Shown: positions 31,585 through 44,593, numbered from the stretch's first letter. The stretch: DNA of 64,000 nucleotides from Serpula lacrymans var. lacrymans S7.9 (GCF_000218685.1 NW_006763307.1:656507-720506); one strand, 5' to 3'. Made by a program: numbers and translations. The notes: generated by a model not told the origin, from the letters alone.

Positions 31585-32471
31585 AGTTTGCAACTGGAGC
31601 AAGCTCTCTTTCTGGTAATCAATCCCCTCCATTTGAGTAAAACCTTGTGCAACAATCTGGAGTTTGTATCTCTCAATGTTTCTGTTTTGATCAAACTTAA
31701 TCTGGAACACAGGTTTTGATGTGATAGGTTTTACTCCCTTCAAAAGTGGGACAGTGTCATATACTGCATTAGTATTGAGACTTAGGAGTTCCTCTTCCAA
31801 AGCAGACTTCCATAATTCTCCATCCGGACGTGATAGGGCTTCCTTTAGTGTCTTTGGAAGGTCCGTTAGATAGACCAGTACTTATTATTCCAGCAAAGAA
31901 TGTCTCCTCTGTATCAGATGTTTCTTCATGAACCTTAGGAGTGTTAGGTTTCTCCATGGAGTTGTCATGCTGCTTATTTTGAGACTATTCCTTATCTAGA
32001 GTCCTTTGATAATCTTGGTTTTTGTCTGCAGGATGAGTCTGGCAACTGCTTTTGCATACTCCTAGGACTTCAGCAGGCATGACTGCTCTTTTAGGAACTT
32101 GTGCAGGTACTCCAGGAAGTAGACACATTTGTGTGTGTGTTGTCCCACTCACTCCTGAAGGTATTGAATGTCTCCTCGGAGGTGTTTGGTGGCTCCTTGG
32201 AGGTGTTGTGTGCCTTTCAGAAGCTGCTCCAATGGACAAGCTGTCTAGCTGTATTTGGACTTTTTCCACATCAGCTGGCTGTATGTTGAGGAGTTGTCCT
32301 CCCACTGACTGACTCTACTTTGGGTTTCCGTTCTGAAGATGGCCAGTGTTCGGGTCTTGGTTGTAGAGACTGTTGTGGAGGATGTCTTAGCTGATTAGGT
32401 GCTCCCACTGCTCTCGGAACGTCTCCATGGAGGTATTGCCCCACTGCTCTTGGAACATCTCCTTGGAGATG
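31585..32471 (-). pseudogene. Copia-B reverse-transcriptase N-terminus and integrase linker
   Basis: Homologous to copia-A linker and finger sequences (VYDTVPLLKGVKPI, TFFAGIISTG, GGQLLNIQPADVEKVQ) but split over three frames. It includes the uninterrupted version of the sequence into which gypsy-1 inserted in copia-A (about 31930-31957), which validates the GGTTC target site. Confidence 0.8.
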
Positions 32472-32511
32472 CTGACAAATTATGACATTTGTTTATAGTA
32501 TGAGAAAACAT

Positions 32512-32583
32512 GCATTGGCCAGGGCTTGAACCTGGGACTCCAGCTTTCATGGTCTGGTGCTTTACCAACTAAGCTACCAAGGT
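32512..32583 (-). tRNA. tRNA-like sequence, degenerate (pseudogene or SINE head)
   Basis: On the minus strand it has a perfect D-stem (GCTT/AAGC) with A-box TAGCTTAGTTGGTAAAGC, a perfect T-arm CCAGG-TTCAAGC-CCTGG with B-box, and 5 of 7 acceptor pairs. The anticodon loop is oversized around CCATGAAA, so an intact Met anticodon cannot be assigned. It abuts the truncated end of copia-B. It is more likely a pseudogene or SINE remnant than a functional tRNA. Confidence 0.5.
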
Positions 32584-32675
32584 GTACTTGGAAAGCATAC
32601 TGATTGGTTGCATGCCCAGAAGGTCCAGAATCACTGTACACGGGTGCGGATCCCATTGTGTTGTGATAGATGCGG

Positions 32676-33175
32676 TGTCATGCACCAAAGTTGATTGGAC
32701 AGGTGTCAAAAATGAAGCAAATATTCAAAAAATCTCAGATGGCATAGTGATGATCCAGTGCTATGACCAGGAATACTTTGGAGAGATATTAATCAGTGAT
32801 ATAGGCTATGACTCAGTGCCTTCTCATGGGCTTACTGATATAGCCAATCATACATCTCTTACCAAGACTCTCTCTCACACAATTGGTAAATACGATAGAT
32901 CAGGCCACTTTCCCTTTTTTTCTATTGGTTAACTGTTCAGTCAGGCCACTCTTGTATTTTCCTATCTTTCTGGCCTGACCGCTACTATTCAGTATATAAG
33001 GGGTAGATATTCCATGTATTGTTCTTTAGTTCAATATTAGTTTGGATTTGCACTTATACCAATACTCTTCAGCTCTCATACTCTGATCTACCACCTCTCA
33101 TCAAGGACTTGGCCAGACATTGATTGTTGTTATATAGCTTTGTATTCATTGCCTGACAATCAGGTGTTGTTTTAT
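32676..33175 (+). repeat. LTR-like sequence sharing its start with the 1.8 kb insertion
   Basis: Begins TGTCATGCACCAAAGTTGATTGG like the minus-strand start of the 28975 element, and has a TATA box (GTATATAAGGGG, about 32993-33004) followed by pyrimidine-rich DNA. The right end near GACAATCA is a guess, and no target duplication was found. Confidence 0.4.
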
Positions 33176-33716
33176 TCATAATTATTGGCAAATAAATCCA
33201 TTTATATTATACTCCACAAAACTGTTTGGAATAAATATGTCAAGTCTTGAGTCAAGCTGGTACAAAGCACCTAGAAAGGAAGGTGAGTAAGTTTGGGTGC
33301 ATCAGGAAATTGGTGAGGAAATGATATGACCAGACGGAGTTTGTAATGTGTTCCCAAACTTGTCCACCTGTATCAGATCATACACGGTGATATAATGGAA
33401 AATCCGAGTCAGATTAGGAGTTGTCAGCCTGATAGGAAGTCAATAGTCATTGTCAGGTAATATACACTTGTCATAATTATTATGATTTGGGTATCATTAA
33501 AATAATCACATATATCACTTTATCATTTTTCATCGTTCTGCTCTATTTTTATCATGGATTATAAGGCCTTATAATCAACACAATTTTAGTGTTTTTTCTG
33601 GAGCGCTTAAACATGACTAATCACAGTGTAGGTGGCTGCACAACAGAGTTGAGGACAGTAAAATTTGCAAGTTTTTGTATAATCAAAGCTAATCATCAAA
33701 TAAAACCATTACATGG
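33176..33716. other. AT-rich DNA, no gene seen
   Basis: Strongly AT-rich sequence without a usable reading frame. Probably old transposon debris. Confidence 0.4.
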
Positions 33717-33803
33717 GCACGCAGTCTAATGGCTTGAAAGTTAGATTACCTGCAGCAGTTAAGATTCCAACCATGTAATCTCAAGTTCAAACCTTGCTTG
33801 TGC
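33717..33803 (+). tRNA. Class II tRNA-like sequence (possible tRNA-derived SINE head)
   Basis: Can be drawn as a cloverleaf with a long variable arm: D-stem CTAA/TTAG, a weak anticodon stem with loop TGCAGCA (would read CAG, Leu), variable stem GATT/AATC, and T-arm CAAG-TTCAAAC-CTTG with a B-box-like core. The acceptor has four good pairs. Followed by A/T-rich DNA, it may be a tRNA-derived SINE. Function as a tRNA is doubtful. Confidence 0.4.
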
Positions 33804-34129
33804 AAAATGTCAAATAAGCAAAATTAGCTCATAAATTACTTACATAATCATGCCATTATCAATTAAGTTGAATTTTGGAGTAATAAAATTTACAAACATT
33901 GATAAATACATAAATACAAAGAGTTACTCATAAATATAGCAAATAATATAGTAGGCTGTGACAAATTAACAGGTCACAACCAAATGTCATTTTTCGGCAC
34001 CAAATATTACTGGTAGCCTTATAATTCCATATCTACTTTGCCAGACTGATACTGCTGGTGAAAAACCTCATACTCAATCTAGCCTTATTAAGCCTTATAA
34101 ATGTGACTATCAGCCTGATGCCTATTATA

Positions 34130-34543
34130 TGTTACGATAACACATTTTTGGACCTTTAATTTTCATTCTCCTCTTTAATGTTTTACTGTAGTTTTCTCAC
34201 ATTGTGCCATGCGGCACTTTCGCTTTTGTTCAAACTCCTCTTTCTTGCGCTGCGCTGCCTTTCTTCTTATTTTAGGTACAAGTCTCTCACGCAGTGGAGC
34301 TGGTCACACGGGCTAGTCCCATGACATCATCAGCCACTGCCTCTATCAACTGTACAGTACACATGTACAAACAAACCTGTAGTAGTATATATAGACCAAT
34401 AGATCAAGGAGACTCCTCAGCGAGTCCTCCTGTTGTATCCTTCCAACTAACTTGTTGAAACCTAAAGGGTAACCACTCCCTCATCTTTATCTCTATAGTC
34501 TGTCTGAGATGTGCGCCAGAGTAACAAACTCATTATTGTTACA
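34130..34543 (+). repeat. Solo LTR of the gypsy-2 family in AT-rich DNA
   Basis: 414 bp, TGTTACGATAAC...TTATTGTTACA, more diverged than the others, flanked by perfect TTATA direct repeats (34125-34129 and 34544-34548). Confidence 0.9.
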
Positions 34544-34548
34544 TTATA

Positions 34549-35127
34549 TATATTATAAGGCACACAATTTTGATATTGCCAAATTTGGTACACTTACATT
34601 TTGCTCCATATATTGGCAAAATGGTAACTTTTGGTACCTCAGAAATACTGGACTTGTTTAAATTTTCAGAAAATTATGACAAGGTATTGAATTTTTCCAT
34701 GTAGTATTAATGTTATATTTACTCAGCATTTTGTTAGTATGTGTAATTTTATATAGCTATATAACTTCATACTTTTTTATAATAATATATTTGTTCAGCA
34801 TTTTGTCAAAGTGCATAACTTAATCAGTTGCATTGTAGCACATTTCGGAGGATGAGGTATATGACTGATGGAGGTGCATGACATTGAGCAACAATATTTG
34901 ATTGGTCTGACATTGGTAGATATTGACAAGAAATTGCTGCAAGACTCGGTAAAGAAACGATAATGCGGTGAACGATGGTGCATTGACGACAGGATAACGC
35001 CAAGCATGATTGGCCAGGTTCATAATATCTGACAATGTTCGGTATCTATATGTGGTAGGGTACAAACACGGTTATCCAAGACAAAGCAAAGGGATTCCAC
35101 GCTCGATTTGTTTTGTTGATGTGAGTA
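34549..35127. other. AT-rich intergenic DNA
   Basis: No gene recognised. The right boundary is the conserved start of repeat copy C. Confidence 0.4.
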
Positions 35128-38100
35128 GCAGTTGCAGTGCACCACCACCAGGGTTTGCACAGCGATACCCTCGATCATCTCACAATGGTAATACTTCATA
35201 CCGAGACCAACCATGCATGTGGAAGAGCATCATGATCTTATGATTCTAGTCAGTCCCGTGAGCACGGCTGAAACTCGCTATTATTAGGAACATGGATGAT
35301 ATCTATAAAGTCAGTCAACCAATTTGAGTTCATATAAGTTGCGTTCTCGGACCAATGATTGCAGATTTTCAGGTTGTTGGGGTCGGTGTGGTCTTGCAGG
35401 ATTCATGAAATTATCAATCCTACGTAGGCTCTTACATGCATTATTCTTCACGGTGGCCTCTCATCACAACAGCCTTGTTGTACTAGTACTTCTTGAGACA
35501 ATCATGATCAGCACCGGCATCCAGGTTAGCATCTCAACATGAATAGTGTATGATTGTGGCAGTGAAGGTGCTGAAATCCTGTTAGGCTTCGTATAAAGGT
35601 GAGCAGTAGGCTGGCGGTTAGGACTTCTAACAAACTTCGCTCATCTGGCCTGGCAGGCGAATAACATGTCAGCTACTTCTTCATCGATATCGTTCCTTTG
35701 GGGCTTACAGGTCTCCAGCGTGAGTGCCGCGGATTCAATAACGCCTGGTGTAAATTAACTTCTATGTTCAGTATTTCAATGGTCTGTGTATTGTTTGAGT
35801 CTTTTAATCAACTTGAAGCTGCTCATCTTGGTTCGCTGTAACCATAGTCGCTGGGTTTGCAATTTTGGTGAGAGGTGTAGTATGTCGACTACCGCTGGTG
35901 TTTTGATACAGCATTAATAGGTATATGATTATTGTATCACACTGGAGACTGAGGTAATTGTTGAGTTCTGTGGAATCGAACTGAATGGTATATCGCTGAC
36001 CATAAATTTGAAATAGATGCGCTGCATTTGGGGAACTCGATGGAATACTTTACGAATCACATTTGGTGTTGCACGGTATCTACCATTCGCAATTGCGGCA
36101 TTGGACATATACTGTAAGCTTCTTTTGGTTTATTTAAATGCTCTACATCTTACAGTGTGTTTGGACAGTTGCTACGGTAACCCATACGGGAAATGTCAGT
36201 GGAATCATCTTTATTAGTCTTTAACAAGTTGAGTGACCTTTGGCAGTGTAACTCCCTCAACCGGGCTTTGTTTGGTAGGTAGGCAATCCTCCAAAGCAAC
36301 ACTTTGTTACTGACATACAGAAAAGGCATCACCATCTTGGGAACTGTTGCTGCAGAAGGTCATTCGCGCCAAATTAATCGTTTATGCCCATATTCTAACT
36401 CATGCACCAGTTTTACTAATTCAGCGTACTTATATATTCTGGAAAGGCAACAAGAATATGCTTGCATGGCTTCTTGGATTTGCAGTGGTATGATATCATG
36501 CCTGTGCATTGAAGAGTTCATACTCATACTGAGTTCTAGTTCTTAGGCCTGGTGGCTTTTATTCTCCCGAATGAACTTGAAAAATACGCTCCAACCGGAT
36601 ACAGTATGTCGTCCCTTCTCTAAATGATTTTCGGTTGAATCTGATGGTAGATATGAAGTAAATTCGGATGGTTGTTTGTTTATTACCAGCAGACAATACG
36701 CAATAGTATACGGTGTGTTGATACTGTATGAACTTGGTGAGTTTTCCCTCCTCATTCTATGAATGTGTTTCATTGCTGAGTATCCGTTGGCAGTAATGTT
36801 ATGTTTGATTGTATGCAGCCCCATGACCGTGAACATTTATCGCAACGCCATCATGTACATTGGTTGTATCATCTGTGAGGTTGCACCAAACCTTTCCTTG
36901 CTGCTACTGATGGTCGAATTTGCAGTGGTCACACTGATCGACCTAATTGTGACTGTCCTCGCTCCTGTGAGTCCTATTTTACGTTTGCTGGTGGTGTAAT
37001 AGGACTCATTTAAATTACACCAGGTTCCATACACCTCTGCAATTGTGACGTGCGTCCTTGCAGTATCCACCACCATATTTTCTGACATGAAATCCACAGG
37101 TTACAGTCCACAATGCATAGCATCCTCTCATCTCGTGTTCTGTTTGACCTTTGTCGAACGGAAGCCCTAGAGTCTCAAAGTCTGATCCACTAATATCCGA
37201 AGGCCTCAATACATGTATCAAAATGTTGTTGCAGATGCCTGAAGAACCTCCTTCAGAAGTCTGCATGATCAACCCGTTTGCATTCTATGATTATGAACCC
37301 ACCACTTATTTATGCTGTCGTATTCTGCATTAGCGTGCACGCTGGTCCTCACACCTGCCTACGAGATAGATATTGTTTACAGAAATAATGTGAATATCAG
37401 ACAGTATTCAAAGTCGTGTGTCTTTCTTCTTTCCTTTGTCAGTTGCGTGTTCCGAGTCAGACGCTAGTGCAAACATGTTATCACAGGTACTAGTGCATCC
37501 AGTATAGCCAGCTCGTCAAGATGTATATGCTGCTCTTGGCGTGAAATTCTGGCCGCTGCTGCAGGTATTGGGATCAGGATGCCAAATCATGTTGCTGCGA
37601 AAGTGAATAGCATAACATCTCAGGTTACACCCGAGTCAAAGTCATAAGAAGTTCACACCTGTGTTCTCGCGCTGGGATATTAGAATACAAATAACCGAAA
37701 GGAGAAAACAAGCACTTGAGCGCTTGAAAAAGAGCCCAACGCGTAGCCCATTCACGAAACATGATATCAGGGCCTAAAATACTGCACTTGATGATCATTC
37801 TCTCTGTGGTTGGTCATGCATAGCCCTCGTCAGCCCATCTTCTCAAGGCAAGAAGCCTGAGTTCTAAAAGCGATGCAGGAAGGTGTAGAAGTAAGATAAC
37901 TCACTCGGCACCCCCACCACTGGGATTCCTAAGGATCCCCATTCCGATGGGAAAAGCGCGATCGACGTACCAGCCCGCTGGGTCCTTCGCAATCGCCCCG
38001 CGGAGTCTTGACACAGTCAGGCAATGGTATATCACGGTATTTAGTTGCATGGTGATTCATATAGAGACAAAACATCAAACATGACATGTCTCTTCTCCAA

Positions 38101-38770
38101 GTCAAAAACAACGTTGGATTTCGACAACGGGACTATATGCGCAATGTATGCGATCTTAGACTTGTTGGTCCTTGGGGTGGCGTTTGGAAGCCTACAACTG
38201 TGGTTCTTATATGCGGTTCTTTATCGACGAAGGATTCGAAACCCGAGAGGATGATGGCGTGATGTCCTTCACGGGTAATCTGTTGTGCGAGTCTGGGGAA
38301 CAGATTTTGATTCAAGTGTGAGAAGTGTGAGAAATGCAAGACACGGGTAGATACTGGACTCGGAAGGTATGAGCCGAGGTTCATGATGTCCATATTGGAA
38401 ATAAGCAGTATGTTATACAAAAAGGTGAGGACGGAGAAAGAGAAATTATTGAATATCAATCCGATGCATACTGGTAGGACCTTAGGTCTTCAAAGTCCAG
38501 GTTGATCAATCCGCAAGTTGTCCAAACTCATTCTCTAAGGTAAAAGATAATGGTTCAGAAGCGATGCAGGAAGGTGCAGAAGTATGATACACAGCAGTAG
38601 GCCCGTACCCTGCGGCCACTGGGTAGATAGAATATCCCGATTCCGATGAGAAGGAGTTCCATCGACATACCACAAGGGCTGTCCGAAATCTTCTCACCAG
38701 CTGTCCTGGCACGTTCAGGCAACTGCATACCATAGCGCTCGAGTGGATGACAATCGGTAAACAGACAGCT
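35128..38770. repeat. Unclassified long interspersed repeat, copy C
   Basis: Uninterrupted copy, colinear with copy A and with both halves of copy B. Near its right end a ~150-bp module (about 37890-38060) is repeated in diverged form at about 38580-38765, a tandem-type duplication within the unit. It serves as the empty-site reference for the copia-A insertion. Confidence 0.7.
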
Positions 38771-39708
38771 GGAACGCCACAGGAACCATAATCAAACAAG
38801 TTTTAGGCGCCTCGCGCAATGCTTTTGCAGCATGGGGTTGGTGTGGTCTATGATGTAGAGTATGAGGTATGAGGCGAGGGCCTCTTTTTCTGGGTATTGC
38901 TCATTGCAACGTTGTTGGTGTAGGAGAAGTCAATGAGCTCCAATAGATAAAGGTCAAGAACGTGCCAGTCCAACGAATGACGATTTCCGGGCATATCCGG
39001 CCCATGATATCTATTACATCTGAATGCAATGCCCTCATCCGTGCTACTTATAAGATGACCCCGTTCCTGTTTGCTATGCCTTGTCATGGCCGAGCAGGTT
39101 GTTCCTGGATGGTGATGTGGAGGCGAAAGCACGAAGGATGATGACAATCCACGTTGACCTCGCGTGTGAGGTAGACGGGGATTTGAGGATGTGAGTGGGA
39201 GAGGTTGAGACGGAAATAAAACGTAGCGCGGGACGGCGATGGGCTGCGGTTTGAAGGGCTGAATCGTTGCTCAGTAAAGAAAATGACGGAGCGTCTAACA
39301 CCCGTCGGAAAGAGCTTTATCCATTGTGATGGATTTGAAAAGACAAGCCTGAGGAATTTGGATATTGGAATAGTACGTTGTAAGGCCACGGATGCGAAGA
39401 CTGGTAATTATTATTGAGTGAGCGTGTAGGTCCGAATTCTGACCGACCTCGTTGCGAATTCGCGCGGTGACGAGCGTTACGGTGACATCCTCTTTCTCTT
39501 TCTCTTTCTTTCCCTCGCTCCCTTCATCTCTGCCATCCCCTCTGTCGCCTAAACTTTCGCTGGCAACCTCCACTCCTTTCTCTTGCCATCGCACCTTTAT
39601 TATCCTGTTTTTTTGTACCATCACTGCCCACAAAAAAGCATAGCACCAGAGGGCGAAGGCAGCTTGTAGTCACACCCGATACTGCCTTGATCCCAACGGA
39701 CGACTACA
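38771..39708. promoter_or_regulatory. Upstream region of the chitin synthase gene
   Basis: Non-coding. A pyrimidine-rich tract (CTCTTTCTCTTTCTCTTTC and onward, about 39488-39530) lies roughly 200 bp before the ATG, a common core-promoter feature in fungi. No other gene was seen. Confidence 0.5.
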
Positions 39709-42700
39709 ATGGACAATCGCGACCAACGACGTCCCCCGCGTGCTGGTCGACCCCAACAGGCCCAGCAGCCACCGTTGTATCCAGACTACACCTACAACAA
39801 TTCATATCCGTATCCAACTTCTCCTCCTCCCCAGCCCCGCCAAAATACCAACGCCCACGCATATAACTCCACTCCTCCTCCCCCTCCTCCCCACAACTAC
39901 AACTACGCAAATGTCCATGCACAGTACACCTCTCCCGTCTCTCCCACCCCCACCCCAAATTCACCCTATCCCTCTCGTCCTCCATTCCCATCTCATTCCC
40001 CTGGCCAAGACGCCAACAATCCCGTCAACTCCCGCGGCATCTCCTTCCAGCACACAGAGCGCGGAAAGCGTCAAGCCACTATCGATCATCAATCGCGCCA
40101 GCGCAATATGCCCTCCGCATACCAAAACAAGCTTTCCCCTTCAGATCCAGAGGGCGGCGACTTTGGCGATTATGCAACAGATGGCGACAGAGTTGACAGG
40201 AAGAAGAGCTTGGTTAGGCCAGACAGAGAAAAGATCGAGCCTGGTCATCGTCAATGGCATTATCGTACCCATGCCGCTCAGTTGGAGGGTACCGGCGGCG
40301 GCAGGGTGGGCGTCATGCCCTCTAGTACGTCCTTCTCCCGCTGCCCTTTTCAGCGCCCACTCTCTTTTCTTGACTGATCTTCTTTTTGTCGCACTTGCCG
40401 TCAACAACAGCCACCGGAAATCTCCCCCAGCAACGCGAGAAGCTTCGTCGCGGCAAGTCCCTCCTTGCAAGGGAGGAAGACGTACATGAATCCGGTCTCG
40501 CTTTATTCAAACGTGGTACTACCTTGCGCCGTAAACGTCCCCAGGCTGCACCGCCTCCTCCCACCGTCACCGATAAGAAGCGCACTTGTTTGGACAATAT
40601 CGGCCCTGGCCCAAAGACTCCCTGGTTCATTTACTGCTTCGTGCTCACATGCTGGATCCCGCCGTTCCTACTCAGCGCATGTGGTACGTTTTAGTTCTCC
40701 CCGCCATCAATATACCGTCATTTTGATACTGATTGAACCCACATCTGATTAGGCATCAAGACACCAGAACAACAACGGGCTTGGCGCGAGAAGATGGGTC
40801 TAATGAGTATCATCTTGACGCTCATGGCTGGTGTCGGTTTCATCACCTTTGGCTTCACCGAGACCGTTTGCGGAACCCCTCCTAATCGCTTCCATGCGGG
40901 TCAGATTGAAAACGCATCTGTCGTCATTCACGGGTACGATTACGACTTTTCCAACTTTAAGCACCCAGCCGTTGGCTCGTTCAACGGGCAGACCAATCCG
41001 CTCTTAACGCCAGGATGGAATCTGGGCGGGAACGATGCCAGCTTTTTGTTCCAGATCACGAACGAGAACTGTTTAGGGATCATCACCAAAGCGAACGGCT
41101 CGAGTATTACGGGAAGCGGGAATGATCTTGATTGGTATTTCCCGTGCAATGTTTATGATCCGACCAGTACTGCAACGAACTTGACGGCGTATACATCGAA
41201 TACGAATTGTCATGTATCGTCTCAGGCGCGTCAGGGGCTCCAGCAGATGAACCCGCTGGGACAAGTGTACTACAACTGGGGAGATGTCGCGGGCTCGGGG
41301 AGGAATTTGGCTGTTTTTGAATCGTGAGTTTGTCTTGGAGGGAATGTTGCGTTCTCATGATTTGACTGATGATGGGTTTGTGCTAGCTCGGTTCTCGACC
41401 TTGACTTGTTGCAATGGCTGAGTCCAGCGCAAGTAAACTATCCATCTCTGTTCGATGACATGAAAAATGCGGACGGGACGTATAATGGCAAAGACCTGTC
41501 AATGTTCTTTATGCGCTCGAATCAGCAACAACTTGCCCGGTGCCTTGAAGACACTATCCTCGTCGGGTTCATTGATACGCAGAGCATTGGTTGTGTCGCT
41601 TCAGAGGTCGTCCTCTATCTCTCGCTCACCTTCATCATTGGTGTCGTCGCCATCAGGTTCGTCATGGCTGTCTACTTCGCCTGGTTCTACTCCTGGAAGC
41701 TGGGAAATTTCCCACGGGAGACGTATGAGCAGCGTATGCAGCGATCGCAGGAAATTGAGGATTGGTCGAATGATATTTACCGTCCGGCGCCTAGCGAATA
41801 CCGCCCGAATGTCGGCAAGAACGGGCTGAGATTTGGAAAGGCGAGCAAGAAGACATTTTTGCCTAGCCATTCTCGGTTTACACCTCAGGAGAATCTGCTT
41901 AAAGGCGCGAGTCCACGACCGACGACGACGTATGGGATGATCGATGCGCCGTATAAGAGGAGCACAACGTATTCGTCGCTAGGGAAGGCAGGAAAGGGGG
42001 CACCGCCCGAATCACCTGGAATTGGGTATAGGCAGTCGAAAAGCACGATGTCGTTTGGAGAAAATGGTTCTGGAACGATGTCTGGGTCTGGCGCAGCTTC
42101 TCCGCGTGCGACGTATGTGGAGACGCCATGTCCGTTCCCCCTGCACAACGTCATTCCTCAACCGCCTCCTGACTATGAGCCGTTCAATTTCCCTCTGGCG
42201 CATACAATCTGTCTCGTGACTGCTTATTCCGAGAGTGTGGAGGGTCTGAGGACGACGTTGGATTCGCTTGCGACTACTGATTATCCGAATAGCCATAAGC
42301 TGATTTTGGTGATTGCGGATGGAATGGTGAAGGGCGCTGGGAATGATATGACCACTCCGGAAATTTGCTTGTCGATGATGAAGGAGTTTTTGATCCAGCC
42401 GAACGAGGTGGAGCCGCATTCATATGTGGCGATAGCTGACGGACACAAGAGGCATAATATGGCAAAGGTGTATGCTGGTTTCTACGACTACGATGACAAC
42501 ACTGTCGAGCACTCAAAGCAACAACGCATACCGATGGTTGTCGTCGCCAAATGTGGGAACCCACTCGAAGTTGGTGACGCCAAGCCTGGAAATCGTGGCA
42601 AACGAGACAGTCAAATCGTGTTGATGGGATTCCTTCAAAAAGTGATGTTCGACGAGCGAATGACGACGTTTGAGTACGAGTTTTTCAACTCGATATGGAG

Positions 42701-44593
42701 GGTGACGGGTGTGAGTCCGGATCGGTACGAGCTTGTGTTGTGTGTGGATGCGGATACGAAGGTGTTTCCGGATTCACTGACGAGGATGGCATCGTGCATG
42801 GTGATGGATGTGGAGATTATGGGGTTGTGTGGTGAGACAAAGATTGCGAATAAGACGGATAATTTTGTGACTATGATGCAAGGTTTGTTTCCTTTTTTCG
42901 TATGGTATCTTTGATAGTGGCGAATGCTGATTGGGTTGACAGTTTTCGAGTACTATATCTCCCATCACATGGTCAAGGGCTTCGAGGCCATGTTTGGTGG
43001 TGTCACTTGTTTGCCAGGATGCTTCAGTATGTACCGTATCAAGGCGCCTAAAGGTGACTCGGGGTATTGGGTGCCCGTGCTCGCGAACCCTGATATCGTA
43101 GAACATTACTCGGAAAACGTTGTCGACACACTTCACAAGAAGAACCTGCTACTTTTGGGTGAGGATCGGTACCTAACGACACTATTGCTCAAGACGTTCC
43201 CGAAGCGCAAGAACATGTTCTGTCCGCAAGCCGTGTGCAAGACGATCGTGCCTGATACATTCCGTATTCTCCTGTCTCAGCGAAGAAGATGGATCAACTC
43301 GACTGTGCATAACCTTGCTGAGCTATTGCTCGTGAGGGATCTTTGTGGGACTTTCTGTTTCTCGATGCAGTTCGTCGTGGGTATGGAACTGGCGGGAACG
43401 CTGGTGTTGCCTGCTGCGATTAGTTTCACGCTCTATTTGATCATCATCTCGATTATTCCTGGAGGGACGAACACGACTATCCCGTTGACGCTGTTGGCGA
43501 TTGTGCTTGGGTTGCCTGGTGTTTTGATCGTTGTCACTTCGCGCAAGGTTGTGTATCTGGGATGGATGATCATCTACCTCGTCTCGTTACCTATCTGGAA
43601 CGGTCTTCTCCCTGCATATTCCTTCTGGCACTTTGACGACTTTTCGTGGGGTCAGACGAGGATGGTGGCTGGCGATAAGGGTGGAGACCATGGAGATAAA
43701 GAGGGAGAGTTTGATTCTACGCATATTGTGATGAAGAAATGGGCAGAGTTTGAGAGGGAGAGGAGGTGGAAGAGTGGAGTGCAGAGTAGGGATTCGACAG
43801 TGTTTGAGAGAATGTGTGTCCTTTTTCTTTGTTTTTGTTTTATAGGTTGTGAAACTGATGAAATGGTTGTAGCAATCGATACTCTATGGCTTCGAATTCT
43901 GATACTAACCACCCACCCTCGGCGAATGTCGACTCATCAACGACAGAGTCTGCGAGCCATAGTGCAACCCCTCCCGTTCCTCGTATCCGACACGATAGCA
44001 ATACGCTGCTGACGTTGCCTGCGCCTCTCTCTGTCAATAAGGTTATAACATCTGCAGCATCCGCCTCTTCCGTTGGTCTCTCGCGATCTAGCGAGGATGC
44101 TCCGTATATCTCAGAACCTGGATCAGGCTCACACGCACGGCTGATCCCCAGCCCACAAGACAACTACATCGATTCATACACCGAGTCTCCAACTCCGCGA
44201 ATTCCACAATTCGAGACCCAGGTCGCACGAAGTGGTGGGGTCTTGCGCAATCCGACGGTGTCAAGCCAGTACGTAGCTGAGACGCAGAATCCCTTCCGAT
44301 CTTCTGAGCCTCATGTCGCTGCCGCATTCGAGGAGGCAGGGGGTTATACGACAGAGCCTGAGGAGTTCACGCCGCCGCCGCCTGTTCCTGGTAAACCTGG
44401 GCGCGGTGTCAGTCTGGCTGATAACGGGCCTGTCCCTGGTCCTGAGGGCGTGCGGAGGGTGGCGAGGCCTACGTCAAGACGGCCGACATCGCAGACGCCT
44501 CAAAACCGATATTCACGGTCGTCTGCTGTATATAATCTCCCGCCTGGTGCTGCACCGCCTCAACCTGGAGGAGGCTACAGCGGAGCATATTAA
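39709..44593 (+). CDS. Chitin synthase, division 2 (class IV type)
   Basis: Six exons (39709-40324, 40411-40683, 40753-41323, 41387-42882, 42943-43813, 43873-44593) keep frame and give 1515 residues. It polymerises UDP-GlcNAc into chitin at the plasma membrane. The N-terminus (1-205) is Pro/Gln/Tyr-rich and disordered. Membrane spans lie near 277-297, 314-335 and 558-592, with a Cys-rich extracellular loop between the second and third. The glycosyltransferase core carries CVDADT (about 938), LGEDRYL (about 1058) and QRRRW (about 1098), followed by several membrane helices (about 1125-1215) and a Ser/Pro-rich tail. There is no myosin motor domain, which separates it from classes V and VII, and length and layout fit the Chs3-like class IV. 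Start: the ATG at 39709 opens the long frame after a pyrimidine-rich leader. Class IV enzymes usually depend on Chs4-like activators and regulated trafficking. Confidence 0.92.

Larger units (their letters stand above)
29938..32471 (-). mobile_element. Copia-B, truncated Ty1/copia element
   Basis: Minus-strand relative of copia-A: 3' LTR (29938-30216), part of RNase H and reverse transcriptase (30217-31194), a solo LTR insertion (31195-31584), then reverse-transcriptase N-terminus and the integrase linker (31585-32471). Sequence upstream of the linker, including gag, integrase core and 5' LTR, is absent. Confidence 0.85.

Noticed and set aside
39295..39633. Minus-strand charged open frame upstream of chitin synthase
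   Set aside because: It is the complement of the pyrimidine-rich promoter tract, which produces a Glu/Lys-rich translation by composition alone.
40322..40630. Minus-strand frames overlapping the chitin synthase exons
   Set aside because: Shadow frames of a gene whose six exons, phases and catalytic motifs are fully consistent on the plus strand.
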